This document shows, piece by piece, positions 1 through 10,479 of a stretch of 64,000 nt of DNA. The notes below the pieces were generated by a model that was not told where the DNA came from, made no database searches, and worked only from the letters and a program-made list of their open reading frames with translations. The stretch comes from an uncultured Collinsella sp. (GTDB taxonomy: Bacteria; Actinomycetota; Coriobacteriia; Coriobacteriales; Coriobacteriaceae): the NCBI GenBank assembly GCA_958421275.1, contig CATZLI010000003.1:1-64000 (forward strand). The letters run 5' to 3'. Every line of letters begins with the position of its first letter. The stretch's first letter is position 1. A program made the position numbers and the translations under genes.

Positions 1-106
1 TCTCCACCCGAGCATTGAATGAGGCTCCAACGCAAGTTGGGGCCTTTTTTCATATAGGAACACAAGGTCAAAGGCGGCACCATGATCCTCCTGGTCGACA
101 AGATCG
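1..106 (+). repeat. Direct repeat of tRNA-Ala tail and ABC-F gene start
   Basis: These 106 bases match 963-1068 with only two mismatches (positions 56 and 59). They cover the last bases of a tRNA-Ala, its terminator, the ribosome-binding site and the first codons of the ABC-F gene. Similarity stops abruptly after AAGATCG at 106. This is either the right end of a tandem duplication with a period of 962 bp or an attachment-site-like scar. The window edge hides whether a whole second tRNA-Ala lies to the left. Confidence 0.9.
23..50 (+). terminator. Duplicate rho-independent terminator
   Basis: This is the stem GGCTCCAAC / GTTGGGGCC with a GCAA loop followed by six T. It is the same as the terminator after tRNA-Ala at 985-1012 and would end transcription entering from the left, presumably from a tRNA-Ala copy outside the window. 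Confidence 0.75.
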
Positions 107-114
107 TGCGTTGA
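82..114 (+). pseudogene. Truncated 5' fragment of the ABC-F gene
   Basis: ATG at 82 with the same upstream AAAGGCGG as the intact gene encodes MILLVDKI, identical to the start of the ABC-F protein at 1044. It then diverges to VR and a TGA stop. The fragment is a by-product of the 106-bp duplication and is not expected to have a function. It still has a good ribosome-binding site, so a 10-residue peptide could be made. Confidence 0.8.
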
Positions 115-139
115 ACGGGCGCCGCGTGCATGGTAGTAT
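111..139 (+). promoter_or_regulatory. Promoter for tRNA-Met
   Basis: TTGAAC (111-116) and TAGTAT (134-139) are separated by 17 bp, a good sigma-70-type promoter. It starts right where the duplicated segment ends and would give a leader of about 60 nt before the tRNA. Confidence 0.55.
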
Positions 140-204
140 TTCACGTCGTGGTTCAAGATGGGTGGCCTGTTCTATTGGCCTCTATTGCACGCGCCATTTT
201 ATAA

Positions 205-280
205 GGGCTCTTGGCGCAACGGTTAGCGCAGGGGACTCATAATCCCTGGGTTCTGGGTTCGAATCCCGGAGGGCCCACCA
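205..280 (+). tRNA. tRNA with CAT anticodon (Met, possibly Ile2)
   Basis: The acceptor stem GGGCTCT (205-211) pairs with AGGGCCC (270-276), followed by A277 and an encoded CCA. The D arm is GGCGC/GCGC, the anticodon loop CTCATAA gives CAT, and the T loop contains GGTTCGAATCC. It lacks the initiator signature of a mismatched first acceptor pair, so it is an elongator Met tRNA or a lysidine-modified Ile tRNA; the two cannot be separated by eye. Confidence 0.93.
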
Positions 281-287
281 GAGAATC

Positions 288-319
288 AAGAAGCCGGGCA
301 AATAGCCCGGCTTCTTTTT
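288..319 (+). terminator. Terminator after tRNA-Met
   Basis: AAGAAGCCGGGC and GCCCGGCTTCTT form a 12-bp stem with a 5-nt AAATA loop and a run of T follows. It directly follows the CCA end of the tRNA. Confidence 0.9.
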
Positions 320-854
320 GCTAAAGTTCCCACTCCACATGCCTGCGAAATTGTCTTGATAAACGTTTTCGGTCAAATCCACGCAATAGTTAATGCTGAT
401 TGACAAGAACCATTTCAAAACTACGCCGGATTACGGGGCTGGACCCGGACCGGCCGTCCATACCCTGCATTTCGCTGAATGCGCAAGTCGTCTACCTGCG
501 GTTTTGATTTTACCGATTACGGCATGCTCGGGGGTTCCCGGCCTGGCCCCGTAAACCGGCATGGTTTTGAAATCGCCGGGTCGGCGGGAGCGCGATTGGC
601 CCCGATAATGGGCCCGGCGCCGGCGGGATGGTCGTTGGGCGGATGGCGGCCCGTGGGGTGGAAGCGAAAACCGGCGAGCGGCGGAACCCGAGATGCCCTG
701 GGGGCGCCGGGGAGGAGGGCGGCGGCAGCGCCGCCGCCTGCGGCGCGCGCCCCGCGGGCCGGATCCGGCATCGCGGGTCCCTTGCCCTCGAGTCCGCGCC
801 GCGCTCTCGTCCCAGCGGCGCCCGCGCCTCCGGAAAGTTTTTCCAAAATTGTCC
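320..854. other. Gene-free spacer, very GC-rich after 430
   Basis: No convincing gene is visible. From about 430 the sequence is extremely G+C rich, with low-complexity stretches such as GGCGGCGGCAGCGCCGCCGCC. Several frames stay open on both strands for lack of A/T-rich stop codons, but none shows a recognisable domain or a start with a ribosome-binding site. I see no known structured RNA motif. Confidence 0.6.
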
Positions 855-883
855 TTGCATCGCCGTCCGAGTTCCCGTATAGT
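855..883 (+). promoter_or_regulatory. Promoter for tRNA-Ala
   Basis: TTGCAT (855-860), a 17-bp spacer and TATAGT (878-883) lie just upstream of the tRNA at 896. Transcription would start around 890. The terminator at 985 separates this promoter from the ABC-F gene, so that gene is expressed by read-through or by another promoter. Confidence 0.7.
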
Positions 884-895
884 ACTTCTTCGCAC

Positions 896-968
896 GGGGG
901 CGTAGCTCAGCTGGGAGAGCGCTTGACTGGCAGTCAAGAGGTCAGGGGTTCGATCCCCCTCGTCTCCA
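896..968 (+). tRNA. tRNA-Ala (GGC)
   Basis: The acceptor stem GGGGGCG (896-902) pairs with CGTCTCC (961-967), giving the G3-U70 wobble that marks alanine tRNAs. The anticodon stem CTTGA/TCAAG encloses CTGGCAG, giving anticodon GGC. The T arm is GGGGTTCGATCCCC. The CCA end is not encoded: A968 is followed by CCC. Confidence 0.97.
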
Positions 969-984
969 CCCGAGCATTGAATGA

Positions 985-1012
985 GGCTCCAACGCAAGTT
1001 GGGGCCTTTTTT
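985..1012 (+). terminator. Terminator after tRNA-Ala
   Basis: GGCTCCAAC (985-993), loop GCAA, GTTGGGGCC (998-1006) and six T form a compact rho-independent terminator between tRNA-Ala and the ABC-F start codon. Its position in the ABC-F 5' leader would also allow attenuation, but that is speculation. Confidence 0.85.
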
Positions 1013-1043
1013 CATATTGGCACACAAGGTCAAAGGCGGCACC

Positions 1044-3063
<2,020 letters not shown>

Positions 3064-3077
<14 letters not shown>

Positions 3078-3360
3078 GGCCGCTGCCGTGGCGATGAGCA
3101 TCATCGCCATCGCGTGCCGCATCTGCGGCATCTTTATGAGCGCGATGACCGTGCTGCTGTGCTTTAGCGGCCTCACCGCCAAGCTGCAGATTGTGGGCTT
3201 TGTCGTTGAGCTTTCGCGCGCGTTGCCGAGTGCTATCGCCGGCTACGGCGTCATCACATCGCCCTTTGGCGGTGTGTTCCGCCTGGATTACGCCATCGTG
3301 GCCATCATCCTGTTTGTGGCCGATTACCTGCTCACGCGTGCCTCGCGCCGCGTCCGCTAG
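3064..3360 (+). CDS. Small membrane protein, function unknown
   Basis: 98 residues from GTG 3064, overlapping the end of the ABC-F gene by 14 bp. ATG 3094 is an alternative start. There are hydrophobic segments near residues 10-30, 35-55 and 75-90, and the C terminus is arginine-rich (ASRRVR), so the protein is probably anchored in the membrane with the tail inside. I do not recognise the family. The overlap with ABC-F and the 9-bp gap to the M50 protease suggest translational coupling in one operon. Confidence 0.75.
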
Positions 3361-3369
3361 GGGATCGCC

Positions 3370-4053
3370 ATGTCCAGCAGCTACTTCATGAACCTGCTTG
3401 CCAGCGCCGTTGCCGTCATCGTTGGTATCGTCATCCACGAGAGCGCGCATGCCGCTACGGCCTGGGCGCTCGGCGATAAGACGGCCCGCTCGCGCGGCCG
3501 CGTCTCGCTCAACCCGCTCAACCATATCGACCCATTTGGCACCATTCTCCTGCCGCTGCTTATGCTCGCGGCCGGCGGCCCGGTGTTCGCCTTCGCCAAG
3601 CCGGTGCCCGTATACCTCAATAACCTTAAGCACCCCAAGCGCGACGAAGTCCTGGTGAGCGCGGCCGGCCCCGCATCGAACATTGCGCTGGCATGCCTTG
3701 CGGCCGCACTCATGCACGCGACATACGGCAACCTCTACACCAGCATGTCCTTTGCCGTGGCGTCACAAATCATGAACTTTGGTGCCACGTTTATCGTGGT
3801 CAACCTGTCGCTCGCGTTCTTTAACCTCATCCCGATCCCCCCGCTCGACGGCTCGTCGATTATCGTCCCGTTCCTCAAGGGCAAGGCGCTCACCAACTAC
3901 TACCGCCTGCAGCAATACGCCATGCCCATCCTCATCCTAGTGCTGTATCTGCTGCCCATGTGGACCGGCATCGACGTGATCGGACGGTATTTCGACGTTA
4001 CCGTGTATCCGCTGGCCGAGTGGCTGCTCAACTTCGCAATCGCCGGCATCTAA
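3370..4053 (+). CDS. Site-2 protease, M50 family membrane metalloprotease
   Basis: 227-aa integral membrane protein. Zinc ligands are visible in HESAH (HExxH, residues about 24-28) in the first membrane helix. The third ligand is in NLIPIPPLDGS, the typical NPxPxxxLDG-like motif near residue 158. NPLNHIDPFG after the first motif is characteristic of the short, PDZ-less subgroup of bacterial site-2 proteases. Such proteins cleave substrates within the membrane; the substrate here is unknown. Its place just before scpAB is common in Gram-positive genomes. Start ATG 3370 follows AGGGGAT. Confidence 0.92.
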   Translation: MSSSYFMNLLASAVAVIVGIVIHESAHAATAWALGDKTARSRGRVSLNPLNHIDPFGTILLPLLMLAAGGPVFAFAKPVPVYLNNLKHPKRDEVLVSAAGPASNIALACLAAALMHATYGNLYTSMSFAVASQIMNFGATFIVVNLSLAFFNLIPIPPLDGSSIIVPFLKGKALTNYYRLQQYAMPILILVLYLLPMWTGIDVIGRYFDVTVYPLAEWLLNFAIAGI

Positions 4054-4137
4054 GGTAAACTTACAGGTCGACCGTGCAAAACGGTCGCAGCATGCACCCA
4101 AACCGCGCCGCGAAGGCGCCGTCAAAGGAGGTCGAAG

Positions 4138-4947
4138 ATGTCGTATCGCGTGTCGACGCAGGTCTACAGCGGACCGTTCGACCTGCTGCTGCAGCTGGTA
4201 ACCCGCCAAAAAGTTGATATCGGCGCCATCTCGATCAGCGAGGTGGCCGAGCAATACCTTGCCGAGGCCGAGCGCATCGAGGCGCTGGACCTGGACGTGG
4301 CGAGCGACTTTTTGCTGGTCGCGGCAACTCTTTTGGACATTAAGGCAGCCTCGCTGGTACCCCAGGAGGCCCCGCGCAAAAAAGACGACGATGACGAGGA
4401 CGACGAAGACCTCGAGGAACTCAGCGCGCTCGACGGCGACGCCCTGCGCGAGGTCCTGATTCAGCGCTTGATCGCCTACAAGCAGTTTAAGGGCGCGGCG
4501 GCAGCCCTCGGCGCGCGCATGCAGGCCGAGAGCCGCATGCATCCGCGCGTGGCCGGCCCCGATCCCGAGTTCCTGGGCCTTATGCCCGACTACCTGGCCG
4601 GCATTACCCTGCGTGGTCTCGCCGTCATCTGCGCCGACCTGGACGGCAAGCGCCAGACCTTCCTGCTGGAGGCCGAGCACGTGGCACCGCATCGCGTGCC
4701 GCTCGACCTGACGGTGGCCTCGGTCGACCGCTTTACCATGGCGCACCAAACCTGCACCTTCCGCGAGCTGCTGGACGGCGACGCCACCACCGAGCAACTC
4801 GTCGTCACCTTCCTGGCCATGCTCGAGCTCGCCAAGCGCGGCTCACTCACGCTGAGCCAGGACGAAATCTTTGGAACCATTCAAATCAACCGCGTCGAGG
4901 GCGCCGAGGCATACGTGCCCGGCGAGGGCCCCGAGCTCACCGAATAG
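4138..4947 (+). CDS. scpA: Segregation and condensation protein A (kleisin)
   Basis: 269-aa kleisin that bridges the two SMC heads and recruits ScpB in chromosome condensation and segregation. The N terminus (YSGPFDLLLQLVTRQKVDI...SISEVAEQYL) is the conserved SMC-neck binding helix bundle. An acidic linker (DDDDEDDEDLEEL, about residue 81) follows, and the C-terminal winged helix ends in DEIFGTIQINR. ATG 4138 has a strong AAAGGAGGTC site upstream. scpB follows after 11 bp, the normal arrangement. Confidence 0.97.
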   Translation: MSYRVSTQVYSGPFDLLLQLVTRQKVDIGAISISEVAEQYLAEAERIEALDLDVASDFLLVAATLLDIKAASLVPQEAPRKKDDDDEDDEDLEELSALDGDALREVLIQRLIAYKQFKGAAAALGARMQAESRMHPRVAGPDPEFLGLMPDYLAGITLRGLAVICADLDGKRQTFLLEAEHVAPHRVPLDLTVASVDRFTMAHQTCTFRELLDGDATTEQLVVTFLAMLELAKRGSLTLSQDEIFGTIQINRVEGAEAYVPGEGPELTE

Positions 4948-4958
4948 GAGAAGCTAGT

Positions 4959-5678
4959 ATGTCGAACCTTTCCACGCTGGAGGCAAACAGCCTCAAAGGC
5001 GCCCTCGAGGCGCTGCTGCTGGTGTCGAGCGACCCGGTAAGCGCACCCGCGCTGGCAGGTGCGCTGGATATCGCCCCGGGCGAGTGCGCATCTCTTTTGG
5101 CCGAGCTCAAGGTTGAGTATGAGGAAGCCAACCGCGGCTTTCAACTGCGCGAGGTCGCCGGTGGCTGGCGCCTGTTTACACACCCCGCCTACCACGATGT
5201 GGTCGAGGCCTACGTGCTGAGCTGGGACACGCAAAAGCTGTCGCAGGCAGCGCTCGAGACCCTGGCCGTCATCGCCTACCACCAGCCCGTCACACGCGAG
5301 GTGGTCAAGGGCATCCGCGGCGTCAACTCCGACGGCGTCATCGCGTCGCTCGTGGACAAGGGCCTGGTGCGCGAGCTCGGCCGCGACCCCGAGCGCGGTC
5401 AGGCCATCATCTACGGCACGACCAACGCCTTCTTGGAAAAGTTCGGCCTGCGCTCCACTCGCGACCTGCCCGATCTGGAGCAGTTTGCTCCCGACGAGCA
5501 GTCACGCCAGTTTATCCGCGAGCGTCTGAGCGGCCGCAGCATTCAGTCCACGCTCGAGGAGCAGGCCGAGGACCTGGACGAAGAGCGCGAACTGATCGTT
5601 ACCGATGTTGAGGACACCGATGACGAGGAGTTTCTGCCCACCGGTGACACCTCGGAGGATATGCATGACGAGGACTAA
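4959..5678 (+). CDS. scpB: Segregation and condensation protein B
   Basis: 239-aa partner of ScpA in the SMC condensin complex, with two winged-helix domains. Family hallmarks are ALEALLLVSSDPVS near the N terminus and LETLAVIAYHQPVTREVVKGIRG around residue 105. The acidic C-terminal tail (DEERELIVTDVEDTDDEEF) is typical. The last 14 bases overlap the start of the pseudouridine synthase gene, suggesting translational coupling. Confidence 0.97.
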   Translation: MSNLSTLEANSLKGALEALLLVSSDPVSAPALAGALDIAPGECASLLAELKVEYEEANRGFQLREVAGGWRLFTHPAYHDVVEAYVLSWDTQKLSQAALETLAVIAYHQPVTREVVKGIRGVNSDGVIASLVDKGLVRELGRDPERGQAIIYGTTNAFLEKFGLRSTRDLPDLEQFAPDEQSRQFIRERLSGRSIQSTLEEQAEDLDEERELIVTDVEDTDDEEFLPTGDTSEDMHDED

Positions 5679-6636
5679 CGAAGCAGGGGAGATGCGCACC
5701 GCAAGCGCCGCGGACACCATAGCGTCCGCGGGCGGCGCCCAGCCCGTCTACCCGCACACCATGCGCCTGCAGCGCTTTTTGGCGCGCGCGGGCGTGGCGA
5801 GCCGCCGCGGCTCGGAGGACCTGATGACCGCCGGCCGCGTGACCGTCAACGGCCAGGTCGCAACCGAGCTGGGTACCAAGGTCGATGTGGACCGCGACCA
5901 TATCGAGGTCGATGGCATGCCGGTCAAGCTCAACCAGGGCGCCGTGTACCTGATGCTTTACAAGCCGACCGGCTACCTCACCACCATGAGCGATCCGCAG
6001 GAACGCCCCTGCGTGGCCGACCTGGTCCCGCGCGACCGCTTTCCGGGGCTGTTCCCGGTTGGTCGCCTAGACCGCGACACCACGGGCCTATTGCTCTTTA
6101 CCACCGACGGCGACCTGTCGCAGGATCTGCTACACCCCAGCAAGCACGTCTACAAGACCTACCAGGCGCTCGTGGACGGCCACCTGACCGATCGAGACTT
6201 GGAGCCGCTCCGTCGCGGCATTGAGCTCGACGACGGCCTGTGTCAGCCGGCAATCTGCCGCGTTATTAACGCTCGCGAGGCCGAGGCGGTAGCTCCGCAA
6301 GGCGTCAAGCCCGGTACCACCGCCGTCGAAGTCATCATCCGCGAGGGTCGCAAGAACCAGGTCAAGCGCATGTTGAGCAAGATCCACCACCCGGTGATCC
6401 GTCTGCACCGCTGCAACTTTGCCGGCCTGGAGCTCAAGGACGTTGCCAAAGGCTCATGGCGCGAGCTCACCGACCGCGAGGTGCAGATCCTCAAGGCCGG
6501 CGGCATCCCGCCTAAGCAGGCCAGCTCCAAGCGCGGCGGCGCGCCGGCGACCAACACCGCGAGCCGCACGCGCCACCACGGCAGCCACGGTTCCGCGCCC
6601 AAGCGCAACACCTACCGCGAGCGCTACACGGGCTAA
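5665..6636 (+). CDS. rluB: RsuA/RluB-type rRNA pseudouridine synthase
   Basis: 323 aa. An S4 RNA-binding domain (MRLQRFLARAGVASRR, from about residue 33) is followed by the pseudouridine synthase domain with the catalytic aspartate in GRLDRDTTGLLL. The C-terminal tail is basic and disordered, as in RluB. The enzyme isomerises a uridine in 23S rRNA helix 80-93 (RluB) or a related site; the exact target is inferred. ATG 5665 is preferred because CGGAGG lies 6-7 nt upstream and it overlaps the scpB stop; ATG 5692 is a possible alternative. Association with scpAB and cmk is widespread in Gram-positive bacteria. Confidence 0.93.
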   Translation: MTRTNEAGEMRTASAADTIASAGGAQPVYPHTMRLQRFLARAGVASRRGSEDLMTAGRVTVNGQVATELGTKVDVDRDHIEVDGMPVKLNQGAVYLMLYKPTGYLTTMSDPQERPCVADLVPRDRFPGLFPVGRLDRDTTGLLLFTTDGDLSQDLLHPSKHVYKTYQALVDGHLTDRDLEPLRRGIELDDGLCQPAICRVINAREAEAVAPQGVKPGTTAVEVIIREGRKNQVKRMLSKIHHPVIRLHRCNFAGLELKDVAKGSWRELTDREVQILKAGGIPPKQASSKRGGAPATNTASRTRHHGSHGSAPKRNTYRERYTG

Positions 6637-6703
6637 CCAGTCCGCCAAAGCCCCAGCGCCCGCGTCCCATACCAGCACGTCAACCACCGAAAGGAAGCAT
6701 TGC

Positions 6704-7390
6704 ATGATCGTCGCCATCGACGGCCCCGCCGGTTCCGGCAAGTCCACTATCGCCAAGGAGATAGCCCGCCAGCTGGGCTTTAACAAGCTCGACACGGGTG
6801 CCATGTATCGCGCCGTCACCTTCGCCGCGCTCGACCGTGGCATCGACCTGGATAACGAGGCGGCTATCGATGCCCTCGCCAAGCAGATCGAGATTCGCTT
6901 TACCAACGGCACCGGAGAGGACACGCGCCTGACCATCAACGGCAAGGACGCCTCGGCTGCCATCCGCACCCCGCAGGTGGACGCCAACGTGTCCAAGGTC
7001 TCGGCCTACCCGGGCGTGCGCGCGGCCATGCTCATCCACCAGCGCCGCGCTGCCGAGGACCGCGATATCGTCGCCGAGGGTCGCGACATCGGCACCGTCG
7101 TGTTCCCCAACGCACAGGTCAAGGTCTTTCTGACCGCCGACCCGCGTGAGCGCGCCCGTCGCCGCGTGCTGCAGCGCCACCAAAACGACGCCCAACCGCT
7201 CACCGAAGAGCAACTCGAGACCGAGGTTAACGAGACCCTCGATGCCCTCAAGCAGCGCGATAAGCTTGACAGCAGCCGCGAGGTCGCACCGCTCGTGCCC
7301 GCCGAGGGCGCCGTGCACGTCGACTCCACCGCCCACACCATCGACGAGGTCGTCTCGATCATCGAGGACCTCATCAACCAAAGGAGGTAG
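6704..7390 (+). CDS. cmk: Cytidylate kinase
   Basis: 228 aa. Transfers phosphate from ATP to CMP/dCMP. The P-loop GPAGSGKST lies at the N terminus (MIVAIDGPAGSGKS), followed by LDTGAMYRAVT and AEGRDIGTVVFP, all typical of Cmk. The lid region is ADPRERARRR. ATG 6704 follows AAAGGAAGC. Cmk is followed by plsC and, further on, der, a common bacterial neighbourhood. Confidence 0.97.
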   Translation: MIVAIDGPAGSGKSTIAKEIARQLGFNKLDTGAMYRAVTFAALDRGIDLDNEAAIDALAKQIEIRFTNGTGEDTRLTINGKDASAAIRTPQVDANVSKVSAYPGVRAAMLIHQRRAAEDRDIVAEGRDIGTVVFPNAQVKVFLTADPRERARRRVLQRHQNDAQPLTEEQLETEVNETLDALKQRDKLDSSREVAPLVPAEGAVHVDSTAHTIDEVVSIIEDLINQRR

Positions 7391-7393
7391 CCC

Positions 7394-8122
7394 ATGCGCC
7401 TGTTTAAACAGACGCCCGAGGATTACTACAACGCCCCCTACGCCGAGTTCCCGGCGCTCATCCGCGGCACCGTCACCGTGGTCATGGGCATCCTGTGGGT
7501 CTTCTCCAAGCTTATGTGGCGCTGGAAGGTCGAGGACGCCGACCTGCTGTTTGAGCGCCAGGAAGGCCGCGGCAGCGTGGTCATCTGCAACCACACCTCG
7601 ATGGCCGAACTCCTGGCCGTGGAGACGGCGTTGTTCTTTGGCGGCCGCCGCATCCGCCCCATCTTTAAATCCGAGTTTGCCAAGAGCAAGATCGTGCGCT
7701 GGGCCTTTAGCCGTGTGGGCGGTATTCCCGTCGAGCGCGGCACCGCCGACATGAAGTGCCTGCGCGCCGCCCAGCATGCGCTGCAGCGCGGCGAGGACGT
7801 CCTGATCTTCCCCGAGGGCACGCGCATTCGTTCACGCGAGATCAAGCCCGAGGTCCACGGCGGCTTTGCGCTCATCGCGCAGATGGGCAAGGCGCCCGTC
7901 AACCCGCTCGCCATCTGCGGCTGGTCCGATATCACGCCTGCGGGCAAAAAGATTATGCGCCCCAAAAAGTGCTGGATTCGTGCCGGCAAGGCCGTTTCGC
8001 TATCCGATGCTCCGGTCGAGCTCAAGCGCAAGGAGCGCCTGGCATGGTTTGAGTCTGAGGCCATGAACCGCGTCTACGCCATGCGCGACGACCTGTGCGC
8101 CGAGCACCCGGGCAGGTTCTAA
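7394..8122 (+). CDS. plsC: 1-acyl-sn-glycerol-3-phosphate acyltransferase
   Basis: 242 aa, acylates lysophosphatidic acid to phosphatidic acid at the membrane. An N-terminal hydrophobic helix (about residues 23-40) is followed by the acyltransferase motifs: NHTSMAE, GGIPVERG, FPEGTRIRS. The first block normally reads HX4D; here the acidic residue is glutamate (H-TSMA-E), a conservative but unusual change at a catalytic position. The gene starts 3 bp after cmk, with AAAGGAGG overlapping the cmk end, so the two are coupled. Confidence 0.9.
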   Translation: MRLFKQTPEDYYNAPYAEFPALIRGTVTVVMGILWVFSKLMWRWKVEDADLLFERQEGRGSVVICNHTSMAELLAVETALFFGGRRIRPIFKSEFAKSKIVRWAFSRVGGIPVERGTADMKCLRAAQHALQRGEDVLIFPEGTRIRSREIKPEVHGGFALIAQMGKAPVNPLAICGWSDITPAGKKIMRPKKCWIRAGKAVSLSDAPVELKRKERLAWFESEAMNRVYAMRDDLCAEHPGRF

Positions 8123-8124
8123 CC

Positions 8125-9024
8125 ATGGGCGAGGATGTCATGAACACCGTCGAGGCCGTGCCCGCCAAGGCAGACGCCCCCACCATCGAAATCGCTGCCC
8201 ACGCCGGCACCTGCTACGGCGTGCAACGCGCGCTCGATATGGCATTGGCGGCCGCCCCGCAGGCGGGGGAGACGGCTCAGGTCCACACCTTGGGCCCGCT
8301 CATTCATAACCCCATCGTGGTGCGCGAGCTTGCCGAGGCGGGCGTCGGTCTGGCCGAGACCCTGGACGATGCCGCATCGGGCACCGTGATCATTCGCGCA
8401 CACGGCGTGGTGCCGCAGGCGATCGAAGCCGCTCGCGAGCGCGGCCTCGACGTGGTCGATGCCACCTGTCCCTACGTCAAGAAGGTCCACGTGGCCGCCG
8501 AGCGCCTGGTACGCGAAGGCTATCGCGTGCTCGTCGTGGGCGAGCCGGGGCACCCCGAAGTCGAGGGCATCCTGGGCCACGCCGGCGATGACGCGCAGGT
8601 CGTGAGCTGCGCCGCCGATGCGGACGAGCTGCCGCTCAAGGGCAAGGTGGGCCTGGTTGTGCAGACCACCCAGACCGCGCAGAACCTCGCCGAGGTCGTG
8701 GCAGCTATCACCCCGCGCGTGCAGGAGCTACGTGTGATCAACACCATCTGCGCCGCCACGAGTGAGCGTCAACAGGCAGCAGCCACACTTGCCAACCGCT
8801 GCGACTGCATGGTCGTGGTGGGCGGCAAGAACTCGGGCAACACCCGCCGCCTGGCGCAGATTTGCGCAGACGCCTGCGAGCGCACGTATCACATCGAGGA
8901 AGCTTCCGAGCTTCTGGCCGCGTGGTTTACCGACGCTCACCACATCGGCATCACTGCCGGAGCCTCCACCCCACAAGAACACATCGAACGCGCCGTCACG
9001 CGCATCAAGGAGCTTTGCCGCTAA
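8125..9024 (+). CDS. ispH: 4-hydroxy-3-methylbut-2-enyl diphosphate reductase
   Basis: About 299 aa. Iron-sulfur enzyme that performs the last step of the MEP isoprenoid pathway, making IPP and DMAPP from HMBPP. Three cluster-binding cysteines are visible in AGTCYGVQRA, ATCPYVKK and NTICAATSERQ, together with the conserved HGPLIHN-like block HTLGPLIHNP and the HGV motif IIRAHGV. ATG 8125 is given; ATG 8140 has a better spaced GCGAGG and may be the true start. The presence of IspH implies the non-mevalonate route. Confidence 0.95.
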   Translation: MGEDVMNTVEAVPAKADAPTIEIAAHAGTCYGVQRALDMALAAAPQAGETAQVHTLGPLIHNPIVVRELAEAGVGLAETLDDAASGTVIIRAHGVVPQAIEAARERGLDVVDATCPYVKKVHVAAERLVREGYRVLVVGEPGHPEVEGILGHAGDDAQVVSCAADADELPLKGKVGLVVQTTQTAQNLAEVVAAITPRVQELRVINTICAATSERQQAAATLANRCDCMVVVGGKNSGNTRRLAQICADACERTYHIEEASELLAAWFTDAHHIGITAGASTPQEHIERAVTRIKELCR

Positions 9025-9026
9025 CC

Positions 9027-10469
9027 ATGGACCAGACCGTACCCGCATACGCCGCCGAGGTGGCCGATTACGGGCGCAGCCGCGACCCCGAGCCGGGTGA
9101 GGGCGCGCTCGTAAAGAACGTGCGTCCCGAATCGCCCGCATGGGATGTGGGTATTGAGCCGGGCATGCGCGTGCTCACGGTCAACGGCGAGCAGCTTACC
9201 GATATGATCGTGTGGCTCTGGGAGGCAGATGACGACATCGTCGAGCTGGAGGTATTCGACCCGCGCGACAACAGCGTCACCCCCGTCGAGCTCGACCGCT
9301 TCCCGGGCGAGGACTGGGGGCTGGAGTTCGACGGCCCTATCTTCGATGGCATGCGTACCTGTGTGAACGCCTGCGTGTTCTGCTTTATGACGATGCTTCC
9401 CAAGGGCGGTCGCTCGACGCTCTATATTCGCGACGACGACTATCGCCTAAGCTTTTTGCAGGGCAACTTTGTCACGCTCACGAACCTCACCGACGAGGAC
9501 GTGCAAAACGTCATCCAGCGCAATATGAGCCCCATGAACGTGTCGGTCCACGCCGTGAGCCCCGACGTCCGCCGTCGTATGATGGGCCGCAACGCCCAGC
9601 GAGGCATGGACGTGCTCGAGGCCATCATGGCCGCCGGCATCGAGATTCACGCGCAGATCGTGTTGTGCCCCGGCATGAACGACGGCGAGGAGCTGGAAAA
9701 GACCCTGCGCTACTGCGAGGAACACGAGCAGATTACCAGCTTGGGCATCGTGCCGCTCGGCTTTACCAAACACCAGAACCGTTTTAGCTGGTCCTACAGC
9801 GACAAACCCGAGCTAGCGCGCGAGACCATCGCCATGATCCGACCGTTCCAGGACCGCGCCTATGAGCGCTTTGGCCGCCACACCTTCCAGATGAGCGACG
9901 AGTTCTATCTGGACGCCGGCATCGATCCTCCCGAGGCAGACTTTTACGACGGTTACCCGCAGTACTACGACGGCATTGGCATGATCCGCTCGTATCTGGA
10001 CGAGACCGACGACGTGCTTGCCGCCGACGCCGAGCGTCTGGCCCGCGTCCGCGCTGGCATCGCCGAGCGCAACCAGCGCCTTCTGTGCCTCTCGGGCGCC
10101 AGCGCACGCGACACGGTGGCCCGCTTTGTGGAGTCGCCCCGGGGACTCGCCGGCACTGTCACGGCCATCAAGAACCGCTACTTTGGCGGCAACGTGGACG
10201 TGACCGGCCTCATTGTCGCGTGCGACATTCTGGAACAGCTGCCGCAGGACCTCTCCGGGGTTATGCTCTTTGTGCCTAAGCTCATGTTCAACGCTGACGG
10301 CATGACGCTTGACGAGTATCATCGTGACGATTTACTCGCAAGCCTTAACCACCGCGGCGCCGAGGTTCATGTGGTGTCGACCATGCCGCATGAGCTGCTC
10401 GATACCCTGGAGCGCATCCTTGGCATTGTGCCCGCAGACTCTAACACTTCCACTGACCCTACCCATTAA
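9027..10469 (+). CDS. DUF512 radical SAM protein with PDZ-like domain
   Basis: 480 aa from ATG 9027. The first 80 residues form a PDZ-like fold (VRPESPAWDVGIEPGMRVLTVNGEQL). The radical SAM cluster motif CVNACVFC (CX3CX2C, about residue 112) is followed by FMTMLPKGGRSTLYIRDDDYRLSFLQGNFVTL-type residues of the DUF512 family, and a C-terminal FeS-associated DUF512 domain completes it. The substrate of the family is unknown. Its location between ispH and der is common in Gram-positive genomes and suggests a core role. A putative site AAGGAG lies 13 nt upstream. Confidence 0.92.
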   Translation: MDQTVPAYAAEVADYGRSRDPEPGEGALVKNVRPESPAWDVGIEPGMRVLTVNGEQLTDMIVWLWEADDDIVELEVFDPRDNSVTPVELDRFPGEDWGLEFDGPIFDGMRTCVNACVFCFMTMLPKGGRSTLYIRDDDYRLSFLQGNFVTLTNLTDEDVQNVIQRNMSPMNVSVHAVSPDVRRRMMGRNAQRGMDVLEAIMAAGIEIHAQIVLCPGMNDGEELEKTLRYCEEHEQITSLGIVPLGFTKHQNRFSWSYSDKPELARETIAMIRPFQDRAYERFGRHTFQMSDEFYLDAGIDPPEADFYDGYPQYYDGIGMIRSYLDETDDVLAADAERLARVRAGIAERNQRLLCLSGASARDTVARFVESPRGLAGTVTAIKNRYFGGNVDVTGLIVACDILEQLPQDLSGVMLFVPKLMFNADGMTLDEYHRDDLLASLNHRGAEVHVVSTMPHELLDTLERILGIVPADSNTSTDPTH

Positions 10470-10479
10470 AGGAGAGCAG

